Shown piece by piece: positions 34,797 through 42,055 of a DNA stretch of 64,000 nt. The notes below the pieces were generated by a model. It did not search any database. It saw only the letters and a program-made list of their open reading frames with translations, and was not told the DNA's origin. Position 1 is the stretch's first letter. Every line of letters starts with the position of its first letter. Source of the DNA: Streptomyces sp. NBC_00239 (GTDB lineage Bacteria; Actinomycetota; Actinomycetes; Streptomycetales; Streptomycetaceae); NCBI RefSeq assembly GCF_036194065.1, contig NZ_CP108095.1:8122001-8186000 (forward strand). Direction: 5' to 3'. The translations under genes and the position numbers were made by a program.

Positions 34797-34900
34797 CCGG
34801 GAGGGTTGGCCGGTCCGACCGGACCGGGGGGCCGGGCGGTCGGACCGGTTCGAGTGCGCGTGGAAGTCCTGGATGGTGTGCCGGCCGCGGCCGGGAACCG
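34797..34900 (-). pseudogene. Short relic of a Het-C/CinY-like gene
   Basis: On the minus strand the stretch reads GRGRHTIQDFHAHSNRSD, matching GRGWHQLQDFYSHSNWSD of the complete protein at 25933-26895, and continues with RPAPRSGRTGQPS against RAAPGPVGPADPP. The DNA is similar over about 90 bases. The rest of the gene is absent. It is either a decayed duplicate or the remains of a related gene. Confidence 0.7.
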
Positions 34901-34919
34901 GACGTACGGCCCCGATCGG

Positions 34920-35366
34920 TCAGGCGGTGGAGTGCCTGTCGTTCGTGCACAGGGCCCAGATCACGAAGACGCCGATGCCGATCGAGATGAGGGCCCACAC
35001 CGGGGTGTAGGGCAGCCACATGAAGTTCACGATGATGCTGAACCCTGCCACTGCCACGCCGAGGACCCGCGCCCACATGGCGGCGCCCTTGAGCAGTCCG
35101 ATGCCCACGATTATGAGGATGACGCCGAGGATCAGGAGGATCCAGCCCCAGGCGGTCACGTCGAACTCGAAGACGTAGTTGCCCAGGCGCGCGTACACGT
35201 CGTCCTCGGCGATGCCGGCGATGCCCTTGAGCACGCCGAGGATGCCGTCGACCAGGAGCAGGATACCGGCGAACACGGTGCCCCCCGCTGCCCAGCCGTA
35301 TCGGTCGTCGTGCGCCCTGTTGCCGCGGGGCGCACCGGCAGGAGGGGTGGGGGATGTCTGCGTCAC
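34920..35366 (-). CDS. DUF7144 family membrane protein
   Basis: 148 residues with four predicted helices after a 25-residue cytosolic lead. The conserved parts are WAAGGTVFAGILLLVDGILG, DVYARLGNYVFEFDVTAWGW and YTPVWALISIGIGVFVIWAL, as in DUF7144 proteins widespread in actinobacteria. GAAGGGAG precedes the GTG at 35366 by seven bases. The frame extends far upstream, but into the opposite-strand genes. Function unknown; members are often found beside stress genes. Confidence 0.82.
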   Translation of the reverse strand: MTQTSPTPPAGAPRGNRAHDDRYGWAAGGTVFAGILLLVDGILGVLKGIAGIAEDDVYARLGNYVFEFDVTAWGWILLILGVILIIVGIGLLKGAAMWARVLGVAVAGFSIIVNFMWLPYTPVWALISIGIGVFVIWALCTNDRHSTA

Positions 35367-35603
35367 GAGGAGCTCCCTTCGCCAGCCCGAGCGTTGCGGT
35401 CGGGCTACCGGGCCCAGCGTCCCGCCGGGCCCGGCGGGCGGACACCCGGGCGCGTCCATTCGGGTGAATTGTGTCCGGCTGCGTGTGCGCGGGGGGTGTT
35501 CACCCGACGGCACGGCCGGCCGTGCGGGATCACGGCACGGCGGGGAGCATGGCTGGTGTCTGGTCCGTTCGGTCAGATGCGTCCCCATGCCCTGGAGAAA
35601 GCC

Positions 35604-35969
35604 ATGACGGACCTCAAGTTCGAGCAGAAGCGCTCGTTGTCGCGCGTCGAGGCCGCCGACCAGCTCGCGGCGCTCGCCCAGGCGCTCCGAGAGGGTGGGA
35701 AGACGGAGGTGCAGCTGGGTTCGGGCGTACTCAGCCTGCGCGTCCCCGACGAGCTCCACAGCGAAGTGGAGATCGAGGTGGACGGCGACGAGATCGAGCT
35801 GGAGATCGAGCTGAAGTGGACCACCGGCCGACCCCGCAAGGTCGCCCGCCCCGCGCAGAAGGCCGCGAAGGAACCGGAACCGGCCCCCAGCGCCCCGGCG
35901 CGCCCCGCGCGGACCAGGAAGGCCACGACGGCGGCCAAGCCGCGGCGTTCCGCCGCGAAACGCGCATGA
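35604..35969 (+). CDS. Amphi-Trp domain protein with basic tail
   Basis: 121 residues. Residues 1-75 are the amphi-Trp domain (LKFEQKRSLSRVEAADQLAA, then SLRVPDELHSEVEIEVDGDE, ending IELKW), a small fold of unknown role found mostly in archaea and actinobacteria. The last 45 residues are Pro/Ala/Lys/Arg-rich (KKATTAAKPRRSAAKR-like), as in histone-like tails, and could contact nucleic acid. The ATG lies after GGAGAAAGCC. The next gene begins 30 bases after the stop, suggesting an operon with the following DUF6325 and SHOCT genes. Confidence 0.82.
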   Translation: MTDLKFEQKRSLSRVEAADQLAALAQALREGGKTEVQLGSGVLSLRVPDELHSEVEIEVDGDEIELEIELKWTTGRPRKVARPAQKAAKEPEPAPSAPARPARTRKATTAAKPRRSAAKRA

Positions 35970-35999
35970 GTGACGGATTCGCACCACGAGAGGACTGAC

Positions 36000-36452
36000 G
36001 TGACCAGTGACAACGGGCTCGACGAGATGGGGCCCATCGACTACCTCGTCGTCGAATTCCCGGGCAGCCGCCTGACCGGTGAAGGGATGCCGCTGCTCGT
36101 CGACCTCGTGGACCGCGGCATCATCCGCATCCTCGACCTGACCTTCCTGGCCAAGCAGGAAGACGGGTCGGTGCGGGGCCTGGCCCTCGCGGACGTGACG
36201 GGAGACGGCAACCTCGACCTCACCTTCTTCGAAGGAGTCTCCTCGGGTCTGCTCGGCGAGGACGACCTCGCCGAAGCCGGCTCGCTGCTCAAGCCGGGGG
36301 ATTCCGCGGCCGTCCTCCTCTACGAGAACCTCTGGGCAGCGCCCTTGGCCGCCGCCCTGCGCCGTGCCGACGCGCGGATGGTCGCGAGCGGCCGGGTGTC
36401 GCCGCAGGACCTGATCGAGGTGCTGGACGCGCTCGACGACGCCGCGGCCTGA
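36000..36452 (+). CDS. DUF6325 family protein
   Basis: 150 residues. The core MGPIDYLVVEFPGSRLTGEG, DRGIIRILDLTFLAKQEDGS and LKPGDSAAVLLYENLWAAPL matches DUF6325, a relative of DUF1269 small stress proteins. GTG 36000 has AGAGGACTGAC upstream; an earlier in-frame GTG at 35970 overlaps the preceding stop. The segment DLDGDG-like (VTGDGNLDLTFF) resembles a metal-binding loop, though this is not established. It sits in a run of short stress-type proteins. Function unknown. Confidence 0.82.
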   Translation: MTSDNGLDEMGPIDYLVVEFPGSRLTGEGMPLLVDLVDRGIIRILDLTFLAKQEDGSVRGLALADVTGDGNLDLTFFEGVSSGLLGEDDLAEAGSLLKPGDSAAVLLYENLWAAPLAAALRRADARMVASGRVSPQDLIEVLDALDDAAA

Positions 36453-36522
36453 AAGACACCACGGCAAACGCAACAGGGAAACACAGACCACGAAGAGAAG
36501 CACCGAAGCTGAGGCAGGAAAC

Positions 36523-36804
36523 ATGCCCGGACTACTGCGCGGTGTCGTGCGAACCGCCGCCATCGCAGGGACGGCAACGGCCGTCTCGAATCGTGTCTCA
36601 CGCCGTCAGGCCGGCCGTTGGTCCCAGCAGAACGACGCTGCGGTGGCCCAGGCCCAGCCGGAGCCGGCCGCCCCGCCGCCCTCGGCCGCGCCCAGCATGG
36701 ACGACAAGATCGCCCAGCTGAAGGAGCTCGCCGCCCTCAAGGAGCAGGGCGTGCTCACCGAAGCGGAACTGGCGGTGCAGAAGGACCGCATCCTCAACTC
36801 CTGA
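36523..36804 (+). CDS. Small SHOCT-domain protein
   Basis: 93 residues. The N-terminus has a glycine/alanine-rich segment (LRGVVRTAAIAGTATAVS) that may associate with membrane. A Gln/Pro/Ala linker and a C-terminal SHOCT motif follow (MDDKIAQLKELAALKEQGVL, then FEKEK-like AELAVQKDRIL). Such proteins, including YggT-type partners, are thought to oligomerise through the SHOCT helix hairpin. It is the third gene of the run beginning at 35604; gap to the preceding gene is 70 bp. Function unknown. Confidence 0.8.
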   Translation: MPGLLRGVVRTAAIAGTATAVSNRVSRRQAGRWSQQNDAAVAQAQPEPAAPPPSAAPSMDDKIAQLKELAALKEQGVLTEAELAVQKDRILNS

Positions 36805-36844
36805 AAGTGCGGCTACGACCTGTGGTGGAGCGGAGGCCAACCAC

Positions 36845-38176
36845 GTGAGCATGCATGCCAAGGCGCGCGTGGCACTGCTGTCCGGCGCGGCGGCGCTGAT
36901 CGTCATGCTGGTGTTCGCCGGCTTGCGCAGCGTCGTCTTGGTCGTCGTGGGACTGGCCGGAGTGGCCGTGACGGCTGCCGCCGTGTGGCTGGTACTGGCC
37001 CATCGCGGCCCCGTCAGGTGGCTGGCGGCGCTGCTGTGCGTGGTGGTACCCGCGGCTGTGATCCTCTGGTACGCGCGCGTCGGACTGCTCTGGGTGGTGC
37101 TCTGCACGCTGCTCCTGTGGTCCCTGGCAGTGGCGGCGGGTCGATCCGCGCTCGCCGAGGAGGGCCGGACCCGGATGCCCGAGCATCCGGTCGTGCCACC
37201 GAAGCGGCCGTTCATCATCATGAATCCGCGCTCCGGCGGCGGGAAGGTCGGCGCCTTCGGCCTGCGGGAGAAGGCCGAGGCGCTGGGCGCCGAGGTGGTG
37301 CTCCTGGATTCCGACCACCCCCAGGACGTCGCCGAGCTCGCCCGCCGGGCGGTGGACCGGGGCGCCGACCTCGTGGGCGTGGCGGGCGGCGACGGCACCC
37401 AGGCACTGGTCGCGGGCGTGGCGGTGGAGCGGGACGTCCCGTTCCTGGTCATCAGCGCGGGCACCCGCAATCACTTCGCACTGGACCTCGGACTGGACCG
37501 GGGCGACCCGGCGGCTTGCCTGGACGCACTGACCGACGGCGTGGAGGTGCGGGTGGACCTCGGCAGGATCGAGGGGCGTCCCTTCGTGAACAACGCGTCC
37601 TTCGGCGCGTACGCCGAAGTGGTCCAGAGCCCGGCGTACCGCGACGACAAGATCCGTACGATTCTGGCGCTGCTGCCCGACCTGCTCGCGCGCCGCGGCG
37701 GACCGAGACTGAGCGTGCGCGCCGACGGCACGACCGTCAAGGAACCGCAGGCCGTGCTGGTGAGCAACAATCCCTACGGCCGCGGTGACACGGCGGGGCT
37801 GGGGCGGCGCACCCGCCTGGACACCGGAACCCTCGGCGTCCTGAGCGTGAAGGTGAACAACGCCGCCCAGGCGGCCGGCATCCTGCGCCACGAGGGGTCC
37901 GGCGGTCTGACGTCGCTGACGACCCGGGAGGTCGTCGTCGACTCGGACGGTCCGCTCGTGCGCGTCGGAGTGGACGGCGAGTCGCTGACCATGCCCGCAC
38001 CGGTGCACTGCCGCGTGGAACCGGGCGTCCTGCGGGTCCTGGTGCCCCGGCACCGGCCCGGCGTCAAGGCCGGGGTGCCGATGGACTGGTCCGGGGTGCG
38101 CAGGCTGGCGCTGACGATGGGCAGAGCGGCCGTCGGCGGCCGCCCAGGGCCTTCGGGGACGCGTGCCCCTTCCTGA
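36845..38176 (+). CDS. Diacylglycerol/sphingosine-kinase-family lipid kinase with membrane domain
   Basis: 443 residues. Three membrane helices lie in the first 100 residues, followed by the DAGK catalytic domain with NPRSGGGK (127-134), VAGGDGTQALVAG (GGDGT at 181-185) and GTRNHFALDLGL (206-217), all catalytic or nucleotide-binding signatures. It would use ATP to phosphorylate diacylglycerol or a related lipid at the inner membrane, feeding phosphatidate back to lipid synthesis. The fused N-terminal membrane part is uncommon among bacterial YegS/DgkB kinases. It begins 40 bp after the SHOCT gene and may be in the same operon. Confidence 0.86.
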   Translation: MSMHAKARVALLSGAAALIVMLVFAGLRSVVLVVVGLAGVAVTAAAVWLVLAHRGPVRWLAALLCVVVPAAVILWYARVGLLWVVLCTLLLWSLAVAAGRSALAEEGRTRMPEHPVVPPKRPFIIMNPRSGGGKVGAFGLREKAEALGAEVVLLDSDHPQDVAELARRAVDRGADLVGVAGGDGTQALVAGVAVERDVPFLVISAGTRNHFALDLGLDRGDPAACLDALTDGVEVRVDLGRIEGRPFVNNASFGAYAEVVQSPAYRDDKIRTILALLPDLLARRGGPRLSVRADGTTVKEPQAVLVSNNPYGRGDTAGLGRRTRLDTGTLGVLSVKVNNAAQAAGILRHEGSGGLTSLTTREVVVDSDGPLVRVGVDGESLTMPAPVHCRVEPGVLRVLVPRHRPGVKAGVPMDWSGVRRLALTMGRAAVGGRPGPSGTRAPS

Positions 38177-38342
38177 CGGCGCCCCCGCCGCTTTCCGTGT
38201 GCGTGCCGGGGATCGCTCCGCGGTCGTCCTCACCGGCGATGGCGAATCTCGGGGCCGTCGTCCGCAGCGGGCTCACCGAGTGCGCGTGCCGCCTGTGCCG
38301 GGCTCCGCCCACACCGGCATCAGGAGGACCGTGCACGGTCGG

Positions 38343-39329
38343 TCATCCGGGATCGGCCGGGGGCGGTTGCTGCGGATGGCGTCCGGGGCCGAGGGGAAGA
38401 CCGGCGAGCGCGGTGGGGGACAGAGTGGTGGTGGACTCCTCTCCTGGCTCCAGGAGGGTGTCCGCGGCGCCCACGATCAACGGGTCGGGGTGGCCGACCG
38501 CCGTGGTGTCCTTGCGGTCGTAGTCGATGCGCGCCAGGAGGCTGCGGATGGCCTCCAGGCGGCCCCGCCGCTTGTCGTTGTTCTTCACGACGGTCCATGG
38601 TGCGTGGTGGGTGTCGGTGGCCCGGAACATGTCGACCTTGGCGGCGGTGTACGCGTCCCACAGGTCCAGGGAGGCGAGGTCGGTGGGGGACAGCTTCCAC
38701 TGGCGCACCGGGTCGACCTGGCGGATCGCGAAGCGGGTGCGCTGTTCGGCGCGCGAGACGGAGAACCAGAACTTCACCAGCAGGACCCCGTCGTCCACCA
38801 GCATGGCCTCGAAGGTGGGGCACTGCCGGAGGAACAGCCCGTACTGTTCGTCGGTGCAGAAGCCCATCACCTTCTCGACGCCGGCGCGGTTGTACCAGGA
38901 ACGGTCGAAGAAGACGATCTCACCGGCCGTCGGCAGGAAGGCGGTGTAGCGCTGGAAGTACCACTGCCCGGCCTCCCGGTCGGTCGGCCTGTCCAGGGCG
39001 ACGATGCGAGCCCCGCGAGGGTTGAGCCGCTCGGTGAACCGCTGGATGGTGCCGCCCTTGCCGGCTGCATCCCGGCCCTCGCAGATCACCACGATCCGCG
39101 CCCCGGTGTCCTTCACCCAGCGCTGCAGCTTGAGCAGCTCGATCTGCAGGATCCGCTTGGTCCGCTCGTACTCCGCGCGCCGCATCTTCCGGTCGTACGG
39201 ATAGTTCTCCTGCCACGTCCGGATCGGGGCGCCGACCGAGTCCAGCAGCACCGGCTGCTCCGGCCGGTGATCGTCCACGCTCAGCCCTGCCAGCAAGTCC
39301 TCGGATTCCGGGCGCTCCCGCTCGTTCAT
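38343..39329 (-). CDS. ppk2: Polyphosphate kinase 2
   Basis: 328 residues. The PPK2 Walker A GRDAAGKGGTIQ (85-96) and Walker B FFDRSWYNRAGVE (about 139-151) are present, as are the lid-region residues QVDPVRQWKLSPTDLASLDL. It interconverts polyphosphate with GTP/ATP and nucleoside di- or monophosphates, linking phosphate storage to stress energy supply. The chemistry class (type I, II or III) cannot be decided here. The C-terminal 30 residues are Pro/Thr-rich. It lies convergent to the lipid kinase. Confidence 0.9.
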   Translation of the reverse strand: MNERERPESEDLLAGLSVDDHRPEQPVLLDSVGAPIRTWQENYPYDRKMRRAEYERTKRILQIELLKLQRWVKDTGARIVVICEGRDAAGKGGTIQRFTERLNPRGARIVALDRPTDREAGQWYFQRYTAFLPTAGEIVFFDRSWYNRAGVEKVMGFCTDEQYGLFLRQCPTFEAMLVDDGVLLVKFWFSVSRAEQRTRFAIRQVDPVRQWKLSPTDLASLDLWDAYTAAKVDMFRATDTHHAPWTVVKNNDKRRGRLEAIRSLLARIDYDRKDTTAVGHPDPLIVGAADTLLEPGEESTTTLSPTALAGLPLGPGRHPQQPPPADPG

Positions 39330-39696
39330 ACCGCGCCCCTACCCACTGGACGCGCCGGGGCACGCGAAGGCACTCTTCCGGCCGGAGCCGGGGGTCACGA
39401 GCCGGCTCGGCCACGGTCGGCGCCGCACCGGGCCGCGTGAGCATGCTGAAGATGTGCCGGCCGCAGAATCCCGCCGGACGGCAACGCGCGCAGTATCGTG
39501 GGAGACCCCCGACAATGATCAGGGTGGCGAAGAGCCCCGCCCGTAGTACCGGCGGAACACCATCCCCGCCTTCCTCGTCCAGGACGCGATCAAGTTCTCC
39601 GACATCATCCACGCCGGGGAGCCGCACGGATCGGGACACCCCGCAGGCTCAGAGTCCGCACGAAAGCCCGGGCAGGATGGAGATGAGGAGAGAGGC
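39330..39696 (+). pseudogene. Catalase gene relic in the intergenic region
   Basis: Between PPK2 and the next gene, bases 39553-39630 encode IPAFLVQDAIKFSDIIHA, closely matching [18 protein letters not shown] of the intact catalase at 56223-58460. The following bases switch frame and give DRDTPQAQSPHES against [13 protein letters not shown]. Thus a catalase fragment of about 36 codons with a frameshift remains. Nothing else of the gene is seen in the 370-base stretch. Confidence 0.7.
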
Positions 39697-40176
39697 ATGG
39701 GAGACACGGCTGAAGGTACGCCCCCGGATTCCGGCAGCTCTACGCCGGCTCCTCTTTTGCAGCACCAGGGCGGTACTGCCGATGATCACGGACGGGCTCC
39801 AGGAGCACCCTCGCGGGTGGGAACGGGGTCAACCGCACCACCGGTCGACCCTGAGCGGGTCCGCGAAGCCAACACGCGGGAACCAGTCGCCGGCGACCTC
39901 CACAGCGCGTCCCCGCCTCCCGCGCCCGCCACGGACGATCCGGGAGCCGGGCCGCGGCAAAAATACGAGCTGGTCTTCCCCGGCGGGCTTGACGGCGGCC
40001 AAGACCTCGTGGAGGTGACCATCACAGGCCGGACAGGGCCCGGAGGCCACCCCATCTACGAGGACGTTACCGGCATCATCCAGGCAGAGATCAGCGACCA
40101 GGCGGAAGTGCGCGTCCTGGCCACCGGCGCCGGCCAGGAACCCGCCCACGGGGTCACGGCGCGCCCCTCGAACTGA
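39697..40176 (+). CDS. DUF6296-like protein
   Basis: 159 residues. The first 85 are disordered, rich in Pro, Gly and Ser. The C-terminal part KYELVFPGGLDGGQDLVEVT, then TGPGGHPIYEDVTGIIQAEI and AEVRVLATG forms a small beta domain of the type labelled DUF6296 in Streptomyces. ATG with GAGGAGAGAGGC upstream. No function is known. The disordered lead is longer than in most members and partly overlaps the catalase relic area upstream, so the true start may be internal. Confidence 0.55.
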   Translation: MGDTAEGTPPDSGSSTPAPLLQHQGGTADDHGRAPGAPSRVGTGSTAPPVDPERVREANTREPVAGDLHSASPPPAPATDDPGAGPRQKYELVFPGGLDGGQDLVEVTITGRTGPGGHPIYEDVTGIIQAEISDQAEVRVLATGAGQEPAHGVTARPSN

Positions 40177-40372
40177 CGATCCGCGCGACCAGGCGCGGCC
40201 GCTCGCCGCCGCGCCTCCCGACCCGAACGACCGGTTCCCAGGATGACGTGGCGCCGGTCGGCGCCCGCCGCGGCCCGTCTGCCCGGGGGAGCGGCCGAGA
40301 GCGGGTCGCCGCGTTGCAGAGCTGCGGCTCCTGTGCGTGGTGGGGAGCCGCAGCGGCTGCGGGATGCGGGGG

Positions 40373-40720
40373 TCAGGTGTGGTCGCGGCCGTAGTACTGG
40401 CCGAGTTGGTTGCGGTAGGCGGCGTCGCCGCGGTGCTTTTCCTTGTCGTATTCGGGGGAGTCCTTGATCTGGTCCTTGGTGAGGTTGACGTTGATGGTTT
40501 CCTCGTTCACGTCGACGCGCACGACGGTGCCGGCGGGGATGAGGACGTGTTTGCCGAAGATCCACGGGCCCGTGTCGACGACGATGTAAGAGGAGCCGAC
40601 GTCCTCGGTGTGCTCGTCGACCTTGCCGATGTGCCCGTCGCTGGCTTCGACCTTGAAGCCGACCAGGCTGGTGCCGGGCGTGTAGTGCGATTCGGGGTTG
40701 TAGCTCCACATGTCAGTCAC
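40373..40720 (-). CDS. PRC-barrel domain protein
   Basis: 115 residues. The PRC-barrel core is LVGFKVEASDGHIGKVDEHT, VDTGPWIFGKHVLIPAGTVV and NVNLTKDQIKDSPEYD. In other bacteria the fold holds RimM's C-terminus and the photosynthetic H subunit; short stand-alone forms are stress-induced and of unknown role. GTG 40720 has AGGAGAG upstream, and an ATG three codons later is possible. The neighbouring CBM48 gene is on the same strand, 58 bp upstream, and may be co-transcribed. Confidence 0.85.
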   Translation of the reverse strand: MTDMWSYNPESHYTPGTSLVGFKVEASDGHIGKVDEHTEDVGSSYIVVDTGPWIFGKHVLIPAGTVVRVDVNEETINVNLTKDQIKDSPEYDKEKHRGDAAYRNQLGQYYGRDHT

Positions 40721-40778
40721 GCGTGTTCTCTCCTCTGGGGTGTGGGAGCCGCACGGGGGCCGTATGGTGCGCGGCGCG

Positions 40779-41054
40779 TCAGGTGTGCAGGAGGCTGTTG
40801 CGGCCGTCGTGGCCGTCGGCTTCCTCTTCGTCGAACCAGTGACCGCCGTGGGCGAGGTAGCGGAACCCGTGGCGTTCGTTCACCGGGAAGGCGACCGTGA
40901 CCGCGCGGGTCCCGTCCGGCCTCTCGGTCATCGGGTGGGCGCCGGGCCGCCACTGGTTGAAGTCGCCGACCACGCTGACCTCACCGGCCGGATGGCCGGC
41001 GGGCAGGACGAACGTGATCTCGGTGCGCTTCTTGCGCCGGGTGCGTTCAAGCAT
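40779..41054 (-). CDS. Stand-alone CBM48/isoamylase early-set domain protein (copy 2)
   Basis: 91 residues, the same length as its paralogue at 23970-24245 and about 60 percent identical by eye. It carries TFVLPAGHPAGEVSVVGDFN, QWRPGAHPMTERPDG and FRYLAHGGHWFDEEEADGHD with the conserved Trp residues. No catalytic domain follows. The ATG is preceded by GAAGGAG. A 17-bp perfect inverted repeat at 41084-41100 lies 30 bp upstream. The role may be alpha-glucan binding. It is followed by the PRC-barrel gene. Confidence 0.83.
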   Translation of the reverse strand: MLERTRRKKRTEITFVLPAGHPAGEVSVVGDFNQWRPGAHPMTERPDGTRAVTVAFPVNERHGFRYLAHGGHWFDEEEADGHDGRNSLLHT

Positions 41055-41083
41055 CGACGGTCAGCTCCTTCATGTCCGGGGCC

Positions 41084-41100
41084 CAATGGCTTGGCCATTG
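41084..41100. promoter_or_regulatory. Perfect inverted repeat upstream of CBM48 copy 2
   Basis: CAATGGC-TTG-GCCATTG, 7-bp arms with a 3-bp centre, in a 419-base intergenic stretch (41055-41473) that otherwise contains no gene. It is placed 30 bp upstream of the CBM48 ATG and could be an operator. Confidence 0.5.
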
Positions 41101-41473
41101 ATGCCCGCTGCGAGGGTGCAGGCATCGCGCCACTACGCCAGCTGCCACTGCTGCCACCCGGACGGCTGCCCGCCCGTCGGCGGCAGGACACGCTCAGGTG
41201 CTGATCCGGAGGGTGGCGCGGGGAAACGGGTGTGGCCGACCCTCACCACTCCGGGGCGTGTTCACGCGTCTCCGTCCATGACCCAGGTTTCAGGTGTGGC
41301 CTGGATCGCGACTGCTGGGGGCTGCCTGGTCCGGGAAGTGGGCTCGTTCGGGGAGTCACTTCCTGGTTGCCGGGGCAGGCGTGCGGTGAGCGGGCACGGA
41401 TGTGGGTGTACCGGCGGGAGTCGGACAGGCCCGAGACTGCCCGGCTCCCGCTTCCCAGATCAAGGAGGCAGCC

Positions 41474-41923
41474 ATGTCGCACGTCAAGGAGTCCATCGAG
41501 GTCGACGTTCCGGTCCGTACTGCGTATGACCAGTGGACGCAGTTCGAGTCGTTCCCGGAGTTCATGGAGGGGGTGGAGCGCATCGAGCAGCGCACGGACA
41601 CGCTCACGCACTGGGTGACGAAGATCGCTGGTGTCGAGCGGGAGTTCGACGCGGAGATCACGGAGCAGATCCCGGATACCAAGGTGGCGTGGGTGACCGT
41701 CGGCGGTGAGAGCGAACAGTCCGGCTTGGTGACCTTCCAGCCCATCGATCCCACCCATACGCAGGTCACGCTGATGATGGACTTCGACCCCGAGGGGATG
41801 GCGGAGAGCATCGGCGACAAGCTCGGCTTCGTCGACCGCCAGGTCAAGGGCGACCTGAAGCGCTTCAAGCACTTCATCGAAGACCGGGGCACCGCCACCG
41901 GACAGTGGCGCGGCCAGGTCTGA
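41474..41923 (+). CDS. SRPBCC (cyclase/dehydrase-like) family protein
   Basis: 149 residues. It has the START-like helix-grip pattern: HVKESIEVDVPVRTAYDQWT, FESFPEFMEGVERIEQ, then ITEQIPDTKVAWVTVGGESE and VKGDLKRFKHFIED as the long C-terminal helix. Related polyketide cyclases and lipid-binding proteins use the cavity for hydrophobic ligands; short stress-type members have no known ligand. AAGGAGG lies eight bases before the ATG. A 13-bp stem terminator follows. It is monocistronic. Confidence 0.85.
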   Translation: MSHVKESIEVDVPVRTAYDQWTQFESFPEFMEGVERIEQRTDTLTHWVTKIAGVEREFDAEITEQIPDTKVAWVTVGGESEQSGLVTFQPIDPTHTQVTLMMDFDPEGMAESIGDKLGFVDRQVKGDLKRFKHFIEDRGTATGQWRGQV

Positions 41924-41972
41924 CAGCGCCTGACCCGCCTGCAGGGTGGGCCCCGCTCGGGGCAGAGGCCAC

Positions 41973-42005
41973 GCGGCCGCCGCGCAGACCACGCGCGGCG
42001 GCCGC
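41973..42005 (+). terminator. Terminator of the SRPBCC gene
   Basis: Perfect 13-bp stem (GCGGCCGCCGCGC and its complement at 41993-42005) with a 7-base loop, 50 bp after the SRPBCC stop. No T-tract. Confidence 0.6.
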
Positions 42006-42055
42006 CGCGGTGCCGGAGCGCAGCTGTTGTCAGTGGTCGGGGATAGCTGGTGGGG

